Below, piece after piece: positions 1 to 7,028 of a stretch of DNA of 10,356 bases (position 1 is its first letter; each line of letters opens with the position of its first letter). This DNA is from an uncultured Collinsella sp. (GTDB lineage Bacteria > Actinomycetota > Coriobacteriia > Coriobacteriales > Coriobacteriaceae). The notes under the pieces were generated by a model. That model did no database searches. It had not been told where the DNA came from and saw only the letters and a program-made list of their open reading frames with translations. Both the position numbers and the translations under genes were made by a program. The stretch covers positions 1 to 10,356 of the forward strand of contig CABRHR010000076.1 in assembly GCA_902470835.1 (NCBI GenBank). The letters run 5' to 3'.

Positions 1-48
1 TCTACACTATCCTCTTCGTCGGCAGCGTCAGATGTGTATAAGAGACAG
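1..48 (+). other. Illumina Nextera i5-side adapter (library sequence)
   Basis: The stretch ends with the Tn5 mosaic end AGATGTGTATAAGAGACAG, preceded by TCGTCGGCAGCGTC (Nextera read 1 adapter), the 8-base index TATCCTCT and TCTACAC from the P5 primer. It is not genomic. It supplies the false stop codon and the last six residues of the frame of the truncated glycosyltransferase that runs into it. Confidence 0.98.
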
Positions 49-747
49 AGGGGAGATATCTAATACTTCATTAAAAATATCTAGTAAAAAAGTCTGATTC
101 TTCTGCTGATGCAGTCTGCCAACATTACCGACAACAAATGCACTGTCTAAACCAAGATCACGACGAACATCAGCACGAATTGACTTATCAAAAGTAAATT
201 TATCAACATCAATGGCGTTCTTAACAACGGTAAAATCACGATTGCCAAACAAGAATCTTCCAGCCTCGTCAGAACATGCCATGAACTGATTTGCATGTAT
301 AGAAAATAAAGAACGCATGATTGCTTTCAGAAATAAACCATGGCCGCCCATTCTATTATTATGCGAATGAGCGATTCTAATAGAAACACCGGCATTATCT
401 GCAGCTTTTAAAACGAAATATCCGATTGAATATGTATGGCAGTGGACAATATCGTATTCGTCATGTTCCTCGAAAAATGTTTTAAGAAATCTGTTAAATC
501 GAGGCAGATTAAAATCTTCACGAATAGATGAACGATAAATTCGACCACCAAGCGATTCTATCTCATCGTCATAAAACTGCTTCTCAGTATATTCCACAAG
601 AAAATCAAATTGTAATTTTGATCTATCAATATTTCTATACAAATTCATTAAAAGCGCCTGTGTTCCACCAGCCTCCATTCTTTGAAGAACATGCAACACA
701 CGAACAGGCTCTTTCTCACAACCTGAAATGTTTGAATATTTAGCCAT
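49..747 (-). CDS. GT4 family glycosyltransferase (EpsF-like), 3' truncated by end of insert
   Basis: Only the first 233 codons are present; the C-terminal part of a protein usually near 360-380 residues is missing. The visible part is the N-terminal Rossmann half of a GT-B retaining glycosyltransferase. It has a VLHVLQRMEAGGTQ start (AGGTQ 26-30), HCHTYS (102-107), HSHNN (127-131), CSDEAGRFLFG (158-168) and NAID (177-180). The donor-domain opening VGNVGRLHQQKN (206-217) is the GR...QKN motif of GT4. The pattern resembles Bacillus EpsF-type enzymes, which extend exopolysaccharide repeat units from nucleotide sugars at the inner membrane face. The donor-site E-x7-E lies beyond the insert. The ATG at 747 overlaps the SDR stop by 8 bp; GTG at 750 is an alternative. 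The gene is strikingly AT-rich (14 G/C in 601-660), unlike the rest of the operon, which suggests acquisition from another genome. Sugar specificity cannot be told. Confidence 0.9.
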
Positions 748-1606
748 CACAACTCAAATCCCAGAATGCTTTAATGTGATTACCGCCGTTTGTATGAATA
801 ATTTCTCCCGAAATACACTTAGAGGCATCACTTAATAGAAAACACGCCACCTCCGCGACCTCCTCGGGCCTGAAGATGCGGCTAGAGGCGCATTCGCGGT
901 ACATATTCCCATCGGATGCCTCCGCATAATCACGTGTCATGTCTGAGAGCGTGACACCGGGAGCAACGGCATTGACGCGAACGCCAAGCGAATACATCCG
1001 TCTGGAAGCAGCGCGTACGAAACTGTCCATGGCGGCCTTGGTCATGCCATATGGGATGTCGTATGCCTGTTCACCCGTCTCGCTCGTAATCACAAGCAGC
1101 TCACCCGAGGGCTCCTTCTCACGCGCCTTACGACAAAGGAACTCGCGGCATAGGAAATACGCACCGCGCATGTTAATGCCGAATTGCTTATCGAAACCCT
1201 CGATGGTCACGTTGTCGAAACGGTTCTCATGGAGGCTCACACCGGCATTGCTCACTAAGCAGTCGATGCGGCCGCCGAACTTGGCCTCGCACGCGTCCAG
1301 AAACTCGCTCGCGCGCTCCACCTCGGAGACATCTGCCACCACGTAAGACGCGGCGACACCAAGTTTCTCGCAAGCAGACTTGAGAGTAGCCTCCTTGCGA
1401 CCGGAGATTACGACCTTGGCGCCCTCGGAAACAAACTTCTCTGCCATGGCCAGCCCGATTCCGCGCCCTCCGCCGGTGACGACAATCGTCTTATCCTTGA
1501 GCAGGCTGCCGACACTCACTTGGGCGACCTCGACGTTCACGAATTTCTCAGGCGACGATGCGAGGACAAGCTTAGCGGCCTTGCGAATGACTCTTTTGAA
1601 TCCCAT
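740..1606 (-). CDS. Classical short-chain dehydrogenase/reductase (SDR)
   Basis: 288 residues, with an unusual ~37-residue N-terminal extension before the Rossmann fold. Cofactor motif TGGGRGIG (44-51), NAG (120-122), and catalytic S175, Y186 and K190 (YGMTK) are all present. The C-terminal SGEIIHTNGG is typical of 3-oxoacyl-ACP-reductase-like SDRs. R70 at the end of the third strand suggests NADP(H). It should reduce a ketone or oxidise an alcohol; the substrate is unknown. Its ATG follows the ThDP enzyme's stop after 3 nt, with an AAGAGGT ribosome site inside the preceding gene, so the two are probably made together. I infer that it acts on the ThDP enzyme's keto product. The last ~33 codons (below about position 840) are abruptly AT-rich, matching the next gene and pointing to a recombination boundary inside this gene. 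Confidence 0.9.
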   Translation of the reverse strand: MGFKRVIRKAAKLVLASSPEKFVNVEVAQVSVGSLLKDKTIVVTGGGRGIGLAMAEKFVSEGAKVVISGRKEATLKSACEKLGVAASYVVADVSEVERASEFLDACEAKFGGRIDCLVSNAGVSLHENRFDNVTIEGFDKQFGINMRGAYFLCREFLCRKAREKEPSGELLVITSETGEQAYDIPYGMTKAAMDSFVRAASRRMYSLGVRVNAVAPGVTLSDMTRDYAEASDGNMYRECASSRIFRPEEVAEVACFLLSDASKCISGEIIHTNGGNHIKAFWDLSCDG

Positions 1607-1609
1607 GCA

Positions 1610-3370
1610 TTACCTCTTGAAGATTCCGGCGATCTTCTGGGCCTTCTCCTGCCCGATGGTCGCCTTGATGAGTTCCTTGGACTTGCGAATCGCCTCCGAC
1701 TGCGCGTCGCGGGGACGGGTCATATCGAAGACGTCGTAGACGAGCTTGGAGTCCGCGCTCATCTCGGAAAAAACCTCGAGCAGGACGGGTCCCTCCGAGC
1801 TGTTATCGAAAAACTTCTCGATGGCCGCGTCGAGCTCTTCAGGATTATGCGCGCTCAGGTAGCGGAATCCGCACTCGCGCACCCAACCCTCAGCCTTTGT
1901 GTGGTGGCGAGCACAGGTGTGAAGGTCCGAGGCCTCGTCCTTCCACATCTTATTGAAGTAAAACTCCTCCCCGCCCTCGTTGTTGAGCAGGAGGATGCGG
2001 ACCTTGTCGGTAACGTGGCGGATACGAATCGCATTCATATCATAGAAGAAAGCGAGGTCGCCGATCACGAGATAGCTGGGTTTGCCACTGGCCGCGGCTT
2101 GGCCAAGAAGAGACGAGAGACAGCCGTCGATGCCGTGAGTTCCGATGTTCGCGTAGACCTTGACGCCAGGCTGGAGCTTAAAGAAGTTCGTCAGGCGAAT
2201 GGCGTTGTTGATCGCGAGGTGCAGGATGGATCCCTCCGGCACCCGCTCGACAACTTTGCGAATGGCGGCCATATTCGAGTAGGGAAGCTCCGGAACCCTT
2301 GCGGACGCCTCGTAATCCTTGAGCGAAGCGAGGTAGTCACCGTCGGGCGTACAAGTTGATGCACTGGCCATGCGCGTGAAGAACTCGGCGGGGGTACACT
2401 CAAACACCCTCGTCAAGCTCCTAAACATGTCGCAAACCGAGCCGTCCTCACGAATCGACCAGTGCTCGTACGAACCTGCGAACTTGCGCAGCATGTCCTT
2501 AAGGCCGGCAGTCATGTTCCCGCCGAAGGAGATGACGACGTCGGGCACGAACTCCGAGAACTTCTTGGGCGTGATGTAGCGGTACTCCATGCATAGCGTC
2601 GGGTTGAAGGCGTGCTCGCGAGGGATGTTCGCCATGTACTCGGCCGCAATGGCCACCTCGTAGCTAGTTGAGAAGCTCTCAAGAGCGCACGCGAGCTCAG
2701 CGGGGCAGGAGGACTGCTGGCCGGCGACCACGAGCACGCGCTTGGCGCGGGAGAGCCGATCCGCGCACGCAGCCCACTCATCGACCTGGTCGGTTTCGAC
2801 CCTGCGAATCCTAGTGACCTTCGGGAGCTCCTTGACGTTGAACGAGTTGTTGTACGCCTTCATCGGCACGTTGATGTGGACGGGGCCCGAGCCGTGGTGG
2901 TCGAGTTCGAGCAGGGCCTCGTTGACAAGGCGCTCGCAGAAGTGTGCGTCGTCGACGTCGTTGATAATAGGCAGGTTGACTGACTTACGCACGTGACGGT
3001 CGTACATGCCCACCTGGTCGATCATCTGGTCCTCCCACTGCCCGAGCATCGCGGGGTTGCGGTCGGACGTGAGCACGACGAGGGGCACGTCTTGGTAGAA
3101 GGCCTCCGCGACGGGCGGCCAGTAGTTGCAGGTCGCCGTGGAGGAGGTGCATGAGATCACGACAGGCTCGCCGAGCTCCTGAGAAAGTCCCAGCGCAAAG
3201 TAGCCGGCACTGCGTTCATCGACGACGGAATAGCAGGTGAAATACGGATCCTCCTCGACGGAGTGCACGAAAGGGACGTTACGGCTGCCGGCAGAGAGCA
3301 CTAGATGGCGGATACCATACTCCTTGAGCAGGGCGATGATGATCTGGTAGGACTTTAGCTCCGTATACAT
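1610..3370 (-). CDS. MenD-like thiamine-diphosphate enzyme of the capsule operon
   Basis: 586 residues, close to MenD (~556). MenD is the ThDP enzyme that adds a decarboxylated 2-oxoglutarate unit to isochorismate in menaquinone synthesis. Seen: SAGSRN (26-31), DERSAG with the ThDP-activating glutamate E52, TSDRN (101-105), Q115, GTHGIDG (410-416), and the ThDP/Mg site GDLAFFYDMNA (437-447) followed by NNEGG (463-467). Thus all three ThDP domains look intact. Recalled isochorismate contacts are only partly kept: the arginine in MenD's NRGASGIDG is I409 here, and the Lys-Arg pair of the central domain is not evident. No other men gene is present. It is more likely to make a modified sugar or a substituent for the polysaccharide than menaquinone. 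The start has AAGGAGG at 3378-3384, 7 nt upstream, and overlaps the upstream gene by 16 bp. Alternatives are a true MenD or a decarboxylase. Confidence 0.85.
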   Translation of the reverse strand: MYTELKSYQIIIALLKEYGIRHLVLSAGSRNVPFVHSVEEDPYFTCYSVVDERSAGYFALGLSQELGEPVVISCTSSTATCNYWPPVAEAFYQDVPLVVLTSDRNPAMLGQWEDQMIDQVGMYDRHVRKSVNLPIINDVDDAHFCERLVNEALLELDHHGSGPVHINVPMKAYNNSFNVKELPKVTRIRRVETDQVDEWAACADRLSRAKRVLVVAGQQSSCPAELACALESFSTSYEVAIAAEYMANIPREHAFNPTLCMEYRYITPKKFSEFVPDVVISFGGNMTAGLKDMLRKFAGSYEHWSIREDGSVCDMFRSLTRVFECTPAEFFTRMASASTCTPDGDYLASLKDYEASARVPELPYSNMAAIRKVVERVPEGSILHLAINNAIRLTNFFKLQPGVKVYANIGTHGIDGCLSSLLGQAAASGKPSYLVIGDLAFFYDMNAIRIRHVTDKVRILLLNNEGGEEFYFNKMWKDEASDLHTCARHHTKAEGWVRECGFRYLSAHNPEELDAAIEKFFDNSSEGPVLLEVFSEMSADSKLVYDVFDMTRPRDAQSEAIRKSKELIKATIGQEKAQKIAGIFKR

Positions 3371-4485
3371 ACGGAGACCTCCTTCTTAAGATAGGCGCGC
3401 GCAGTCTCGCGGCCCGTGCGAACGACGGCGTCAGTGGCGGCCCAGTCTACGGGCGCGTCAAGGGTGGCGGCGAGCTCTCCCGCCCCAGTTGCAGCACGGG
3501 AAGTCAGGCCCAGCCGGCTCAACAGATCAGTGAGCTTCTCGGAGTTACCGTAGCCCGAGCTCCTCACGAAGGAGGCGAAGGGCGTATGGGAGATGGTCGA
3601 GAAGATGGTGCCGTGGAAGGTGTCTGTCACCACGGCCTCAGCATGCTTGAAGTAGGAAAGCACCTCAAAGGGCGTGCAATCCACGAAGCGATCGCAGACG
3701 CCCTGAACCCCACCGATGTTGAGCACCTTGAGGCCGCGCTGATCGGCGTAGGCGCGCACGGCGGCGCACTCCTCGGCCGTGAGGCGGCCCGAGTATCCGT
3801 ATGCGATCATGTAGCGGTCCTCGTCGACCTCGGCGGGAATCAGCCCGCACTCGCCAAAATAGTCGTAGGCGAGCACCGGGTCCAAGTTGAAGGTCGGCGC
3901 TTCCCCCGTAAGTAACTCAACAATGGCACCCGTGTTGGCATCGCGAGCCGAGACGGCATCGAGACGCTTGAGGTAGCCCGCAACCTCTTCGCGCTTGCCG
4001 TAACGGTCAAGCTTGTCGAGCGTGGTGTTGCCGAAGGAAGCGGCGTATGTCACCTTACGTCCAGCGCGCGACCCGGTGCCGAAAAGCGCGGGCGTAAAGC
4101 CGACATTAGCGTTATCCTGCACGCAGTTGAACACCTCGTCGCTGCCAATGACCAGGAGGTCGATGTCGGGGTCAAGGTTGGGCTCCTCAGTGACACCGAG
4201 CATCGGGTAGAAGCGCTGGGCGTAGCTGCGTTTGTAGCGGATGAAGGCGAGCTTGTCCCTGAGCGGGGCGTCGTAGCGGAATACCTCGAGGGCCTTCTCC
4301 GCCTTGCGGGCGACGCCCTTCTTCGATGACGGGGACGTGACCAGGCACTTGCCAGGCTCGTAGTCAACGAACTGCACATCGCAGCCAAGGGACTCCAGGA
4401 TGGACTTCAGGCCGAAAGCCTGCAGGAAGGACCCGTAGTTGTAGATCCTCTGCATACTGAGTATGCCAGCGCGGGGTTTAGTCAT
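3355..4485 (-). CDS. Polysaccharide pyruvyl transferase family protein
   Basis: 376 residues, typical of the WcaK/AmsJ/CsaB-related family, many of whose members add pyruvate ketals from phosphoenolpyruvate to sugars of surface polysaccharides. Visible family signatures are YNYGSFLQ (15-22), GSDEVFN (114-120), SARDANTG (179-186), LDPVL (201-205) and VTDTFHGTIFS (286-296). No signal peptide or membrane segment is seen, so it is presumably cytoplasmic or peripheral. The ATG has AAGGA about 10 nt upstream, and lies 4 nt after the stop of the Alg13-like gene. The 3' end overlaps the MenD-like gene by 16 bp. This tight link suggests work in one tailoring step, but members of this family also do unrelated transfers. 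The pyruvyl donor and acceptor sugar are not deducible. Confidence 0.88.
   Translation of the reverse strand: MTKPRAGILSMQRIYNYGSFLQAFGLKSILESLGCDVQFVDYEPGKCLVTSPSSKKGVARKAEKALEVFRYDAPLRDKLAFIRYKRSYAQRFYPMLGVTEEPNLDPDIDLLVIGSDEVFNCVQDNANVGFTPALFGTGSRAGRKVTYAASFGNTTLDKLDRYGKREEVAGYLKRLDAVSARDANTGAIVELLTGEAPTFNLDPVLAYDYFGECGLIPAEVDEDRYMIAYGYSGRLTAEECAAVRAYADQRGLKVLNIGGVQGVCDRFVDCTPFEVLSYFKHAEAVVTDTFHGTIFSTISHTPFASFVRSSGYGNSEKLTDLLSRLGLTSRAATGAGELAATLDAPVDWAATDAVVRTGRETARAYLKKEVSVCIRS
3359..3376 (-). promoter_or_regulatory. Perfect inverted repeat over the start codon of the ThDP enzyme gene
   Basis: CTCCGTAT and ATACGGAG are separated by two bases and cover the ATG (3368-3370), right after the AAGGAGG ribosome site. 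In the mRNA this could fold over the start codon. The upstream gene's stop lies at 3355-3357, just past the hairpin, so ribosomes finishing that gene would unfold it. This suggests translational coupling (inference). Confidence 0.55.
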
Positions 4486-4489
4486 GCGG

Positions 4490-4975
4490 TTAAATTCCTT
4501 CTATCAGTCTCTCGAGCTCTCGGCAGAACTCGGCGTTGTGGCTCTTAAAAGTAACGCCACGCGAGAGCTCGCGGGCGCGCTCGATGGCGGCGGAAAGGTC
4601 CATCACGTCGTAGACAGGCACGATCCCGCCTTGGCGCTCCGCGACGATGCGCACGAAGTCGGCCTGATGGTTGTTCACATGCTCGTCAAGGTCGCCCCTG
4701 CGGGGCACAACGACGGGTACCTTGCCTGCAGCCATGGCCTCGATGAAGCTTGAGGGGCCGCCGTGCGTGATCACCACATCGGCACCCTCCATGTAGCTCT
4801 TCATCTGTCGGAACGGCACGAAATGCGAGTGGTCGCAGTGGACGGGCTCGTACGTCGAGTAACCCGTCTGGATATAGACGGGCTCATCGAGCGTCCCGTC
4901 CGCCTTGAGATCGTCGACCGCCTTGACCAGGCGGTCGAACTGCTGCTCGTGGGTGCCCACGGTCACGAATACCAT
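4490..4975 (-). CDS. Alg13-like glycosyltransferase catalytic subunit (PssE/CpsG type)
   Basis: 161 residues, the size of stand-alone Alg13/PssE/CpsG proteins. The start VTVGTHEQQFDRL and the C-terminal donor-binding segment ITHGGPSSFIEAMAAGK (69-85) followed by PRRGDLDEHVNNHQ (91-104) are hallmark GT28-type nucleotide-sugar binding elements; H71, E79 and H99-H103 are in the expected places. In known pairs this soluble subunit binds the nucleotide sugar and is held at the membrane by an Alg14-like partner, which is encoded directly upstream with 12 nt between. Together they usually add the second sugar of the repeat unit to the lipid-linked first sugar. The donor (glucose, galactose or GlcNAc in known examples) is not determinable. 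Confidence 0.93.
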   Translation of the reverse strand: MVFVTVGTHEQQFDRLVKAVDDLKADGTLDEPVYIQTGYSTYEPVHCDHSHFVPFRQMKSYMEGADVVITHGGPSSFIEAMAAGKVPVVVPRRGDLDEHVNNHQADFVRIVAERQGGIVPVYDVMDLSAAIERARELSRGVTFKSHNAEFCRELERLIEGI

Positions 4976-4987
4976 GTGCGTCCCTCC

Positions 4988-5455
4988 CTAGAAGATAGAG
5001 CCGAGGTCAACGGCGCTCTTGTAGACATCGAGCTGCTCTGGCCACTGCACCACGAATAGGTCGGCCACGCCGTTGAGCATGCGACCGGTCATCGTGGGCT
5101 TGTCCACGCGGTCGAAGACCTCCACGTAGACGCATTTTGACCCGAGCATCTTTCCGATCAGGAAGAACGGCACCGCAACCGCGGCACCGGAGCTGATGAT
5201 TAGATCGGGACGCTCCTTGCGGAGCACCTTCCAGGCGAGAATCGTGTTCTTCAGCAGGTTCGGGATGTTGTGGTTCGTCGGGTAGTGGCAATGGTAGACG
5301 CGCTCGCCTTTCAAAAGAGAATTAGCATCTTCTTTGTCAAAGGTAACCCAAAATCGACTAGCGGCTTTTTCCCAAATTGGTTTAAGCAGCCACATGTGTG
5401 TGAGATGTCCGCCACTTGAGCTAGGAATACATATCTTCGCTTTTGCCAAGTCCAC
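4988..5455 (-). CDS. Alg14-like glycosyltransferase membrane-anchor subunit (PssD/CpsF type)
   Basis: 155 residues, full length for the Alg14/PssD/CpsF family. Family motifs are SSSGGHL (12-18), DLIISSGAAVAVPF (84-97), the YVEVFDRVDKPTMTG segment (110-124) and the C-terminal VVQWPEQ (135-141). It should anchor and complete the active site of the Alg13-like partner encoded next. The start is GTG at 5455, directly after the TAA of the sugar transferase. It is supported by GGAGGT ending 9 nt upstream, inside that gene. The first ~48 codons (5312-5455) are visibly richer in A/T-ending codons than the rest (27/60 G+C at 5341-5400 versus 38/60 at 5161-5220), suggesting a hybrid gene made by recombination. 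There is no obvious break in the reading frame or motifs. Confidence 0.93.
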   Translation of the reverse strand: MDLAKAKICIPSSSGGHLTHMWLLKPIWEKAASRFWVTFDKEDANSLLKGERVYHCHYPTNHNIPNLLKNTILAWKVLRKERPDLIISSGAAVAVPFFLIGKMLGSKCVYVEVFDRVDKPTMTGRMLNGVADLFVVQWPEQLDVYKSAVDLGSIF

Positions 5456-6274
5456 TTAGCAAGCACCTCCACCGGTAAAGACCTCAATGACCGTGAGGAG
5501 AACAATCTTCAGGTCCGTGATGGGGCCGCGTTTGGCGATGTACTCGAGATCACGTCGGACCATGCCGTCAAAGTCGGTGTCGTTGCGGTCCGTCACCTGC
5601 CACCAGCCGGTGATCCCGGGCTTCACGGCCAGGCGCTGCAGGTCGTACTCCGTGTACTCTGCCACCTCGTTGGGCAGTGGCGGGCGCGGGCCGACGACGG
5701 ACATCTGGCCCAGGAACACGTTGAGGAACTGCGGGAACTCGTCGATGGAGTGCTTGCGGATGAACTTGCCGATCTTGGTTACGCGCGGGTCGTCCCTCAT
5801 CTTGAACATGGCACCGGCGATCTCGTTCTGCTCCTTGAGCTCTGCGAGGCGCTCGTCGGCGTCTTTGTACATGGAGCGGAACTTCCACATGCGGAAGGTG
5901 GACAGGCTGCCGTCGCGGTGGGTCTGGCCCACGCGGATCTGGCTGTAGAACGGGTTGCCCTCGCTTTCCAGGCGGATGGCGGCGGCGAGCACCAGGCTCG
6001 GCACGGCTATGACGGCCAGTACGCAGCCGCTGAACACGATGTCGAAGGCGCGCTTGACGGTGCGGTAGGCCAGGCGCGTACGGTCCCAGTCCTTAACGGC
6101 CTGCATGGCCTTGTAGCGCATGCTCGCGCCGTCGCCGCTCATTGCCTGGGCAACAAGCGCGGCCCCCGCCGGCGCGTTTTGCTCTGTCACTTCTTTAGTA
6201 GTCAAGTTCAAATCCACGTCCCTGTCCCCAGGGATCCCCCTATCGATGAATTCAAATTGCGAATGAATTGCCAA
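5456..6274 (-). CDS. Monotopic phosphoglycosyl transferase (ExoY/WcaJ-type undecaprenyl-phosphate sugar transferase)
   Basis: 272 residues. It transfers a sugar-1-phosphate from a nucleotide sugar to undecaprenyl phosphate, starting repeat-unit assembly at the inner membrane. After a polar ~70-residue N-terminus comes the membrane re-entrant helix (about 76-100, with P92). Then come LESEGNPFYSQIRVG (102-116), FRMWKFRSM (127-135), the catalytic Asp-Glu of SIDEFPQ (D178, E179), SVVGPRPP (192-199) and KPGITGWWQV (218-227). It lacks the four-helix, CoA-binding-like N-terminal region of long WbaP forms, so it is the short ExoY-like type with an extra tail. The TTG start at 6274 is chosen because AAGGGG lies 8 nt upstream and only 12 nt separate it from loaP; an internal GTG at codon 20 or ATG at codon 45 is possible. 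The first sugar is unknown. Confidence 0.93.
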   Translation of the reverse strand: MAIHSQFEFIDRGIPGDRDVDLNLTTKEVTEQNAPAGAALVAQAMSGDGASMRYKAMQAVKDWDRTRLAYRTVKRAFDIVFSGCVLAVIAVPSLVLAAAIRLESEGNPFYSQIRVGQTHRDGSLSTFRMWKFRSMYKDADERLAELKEQNEIAGAMFKMRDDPRVTKIGKFIRKHSIDEFPQFLNVFLGQMSVVGPRPPLPNEVAEYTEYDLQRLAVKPGITGWWQVTDRNDTDFDGMVRRDLEYIAKRGPITDLKIVLLTVIEVFTGGGAC

Positions 6275-6286
6275 TGCGACGTCCCC

Positions 6287-6877
6287 TTACGTCTTACTGG
6301 GCACGTCCAACGGAAGCAGCTCCCTAAAAGCGGAGTCGCCTTCACCCACGTCTACCAGGCACCAGCGCTTATGACGGTCGATCTTCTTTACACGGGCCTC
6401 TTGCCCTACCAAGGGTCCCTGCTCTATATGAAACACGCCGTCTTCTATGCGGGCGACGCTATTGCGCACCACGCCGTCATCGTCGAGCACGCTGCGGTAC
6501 CAGTCCTGCGCATCGTCCGGCATGGGCGCATAGGCGCGCTCCCTGCTGCCGGCAATGCGGCAGCCAAAGCTCAACTGGGCCAAAGCCTTATCGAGCAGGG
6601 CGGCATCGCGCGTGGCGACGAAGAAGTATTCCTTGTACATAGGTTTGGTTTGGAGCGACCAGGCACCGTCCCGCTTAAACCAGAACTCCTTTTGCATCAC
6701 AAAAGCGTCCTGCATCAGCTCGTGCGGGATAATGCGGCGGACCTTCTCACAGGTCTCGCGCTCTTTTCCATTGGGGGTGTGAACCAGATACCAGCGGACG
6801 CGACCGTGCTGGCTGTTGGTGGTGGCACCGCTAAAGGCACCGGGCAGCTGCTCTTGGCGCCGCATTGTCTGTTCCAT
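6287..6877 (-). CDS. loaP: NusG-paralogue transcription antiterminator, LoaP type
   Basis: 196 residues from the chosen ATG. After a ~27-residue polar leader comes the NusG N-terminal fold beginning RWYLVHTPNGKERETCEKV (W29), with KPMYKEYFFV near 78-87. It ends with a KOW-like region around 147-178 (GPLVGQEARVKKIDRHKRW). NusG paralogues at the head of long exopolysaccharide operons bind RNA polymerase and suppress termination along that operon only. First position in this capsule operon fits LoaP, known from Bacillus velezensis polyketide and Firmicutes/Actinobacteria polysaccharide clusters. An in-frame GTG at 6910 would add 11 residues but sits inside a strong hairpin. ATG 6877 has AAGGGGG ending 6 nt upstream and is preferred. 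RfaH is the functional analogue in Proteobacteria. The symbol is given by context and similarity. Confidence 0.85.
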   Translation of the reverse strand: MEQTMRRQEQLPGAFSGATTNSQHGRVRWYLVHTPNGKERETCEKVRRIIPHELMQDAFVMQKEFWFKRDGAWSLQTKPMYKEYFFVATRDAALLDKALAQLSFGCRIAGSRERAYAPMPDDAQDWYRSVLDDDGVVRNSVARIEDGVFHIEQGPLVGQEARVKKIDRHKRWCLVDVGEGDSAFRELLPLDVPSKT

Positions 6878-6894
6878 CTCTCGCCCCCTTAACT

Positions 6895-6919
6895 TGCATC
6901 CGCGACGCACGCGGATGCA
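6895..6919 (-). promoter_or_regulatory. Leader RNA hairpin just upstream of the loaP ribosome site
   Basis: TGCATCCGCG and CGCGGATGCA form a perfect 10-bp stem with a 5-base loop in the 5' untranslated leader, followed at once by AGTTAAGGGGGCGAGAG and the ATG. There is no U-tract, so it is not a simple terminator. It could be a LoaP recruitment hairpin (LoaP of B. velezensis is known to bind a leader hairpin) or a translation control element. The stem is seen; the role is inferred. Confidence 0.7.
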
Positions 6920-6999
6920 GGGGCGTAAAGATCAGGCTTCTCGCTCGCAGCTAGGCGCAGTCGCAAAAGTACAGGTTTTTGTATCTTTTAACGGAGTTC

Positions 7000-7028
7000 A
7001 TTATACGAGCAAACTGCTCGCGTTTTCC
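7000..7028 (-). promoter_or_regulatory. Promoter of the loaP-capsule operon
   Basis: A perfect TATAAT (7005-7000) faces loaP. At 17-bp spacing the -35 is only GGAAAA (7028-7023), a poor match to TTGACA, so an activator may be needed. Transcription would start near 6993 and give a leader of about 115 nt. The promoter lies entirely between the 15-bp inverted repeats at 6969-6983 and 7076-7090. Confidence 0.7.
7006..7020. promoter_or_regulatory. Palindromic operator candidate in the promoter spacer
   Basis: CGAGCA-AAC-TGCTCG is a perfect 6-bp inverted repeat around a 3-bp centre and fills nearly all of the spacer between the -35 and -10 of the operon promoter. A dimeric regulator bound here would block polymerase, or, like a MerR-type activator, remodel the spacer. 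No regulator gene for it is identified in the window. Confidence 0.45.

Noticed and set aside
28..48. C-terminal residues and stop codon of the left-end glycosyltransferase
   Set aside because: They are encoded by the adapter; the gene is truncated, not complete.
1610..3370. Phosphonopyruvate decarboxylase or acetolactate synthase
   Set aside because: The SAGSRN, DERSAG, GIDG and GDLxxxxDMN pattern is MenD-like, and no PEP mutase or other phosphonate gene is present.
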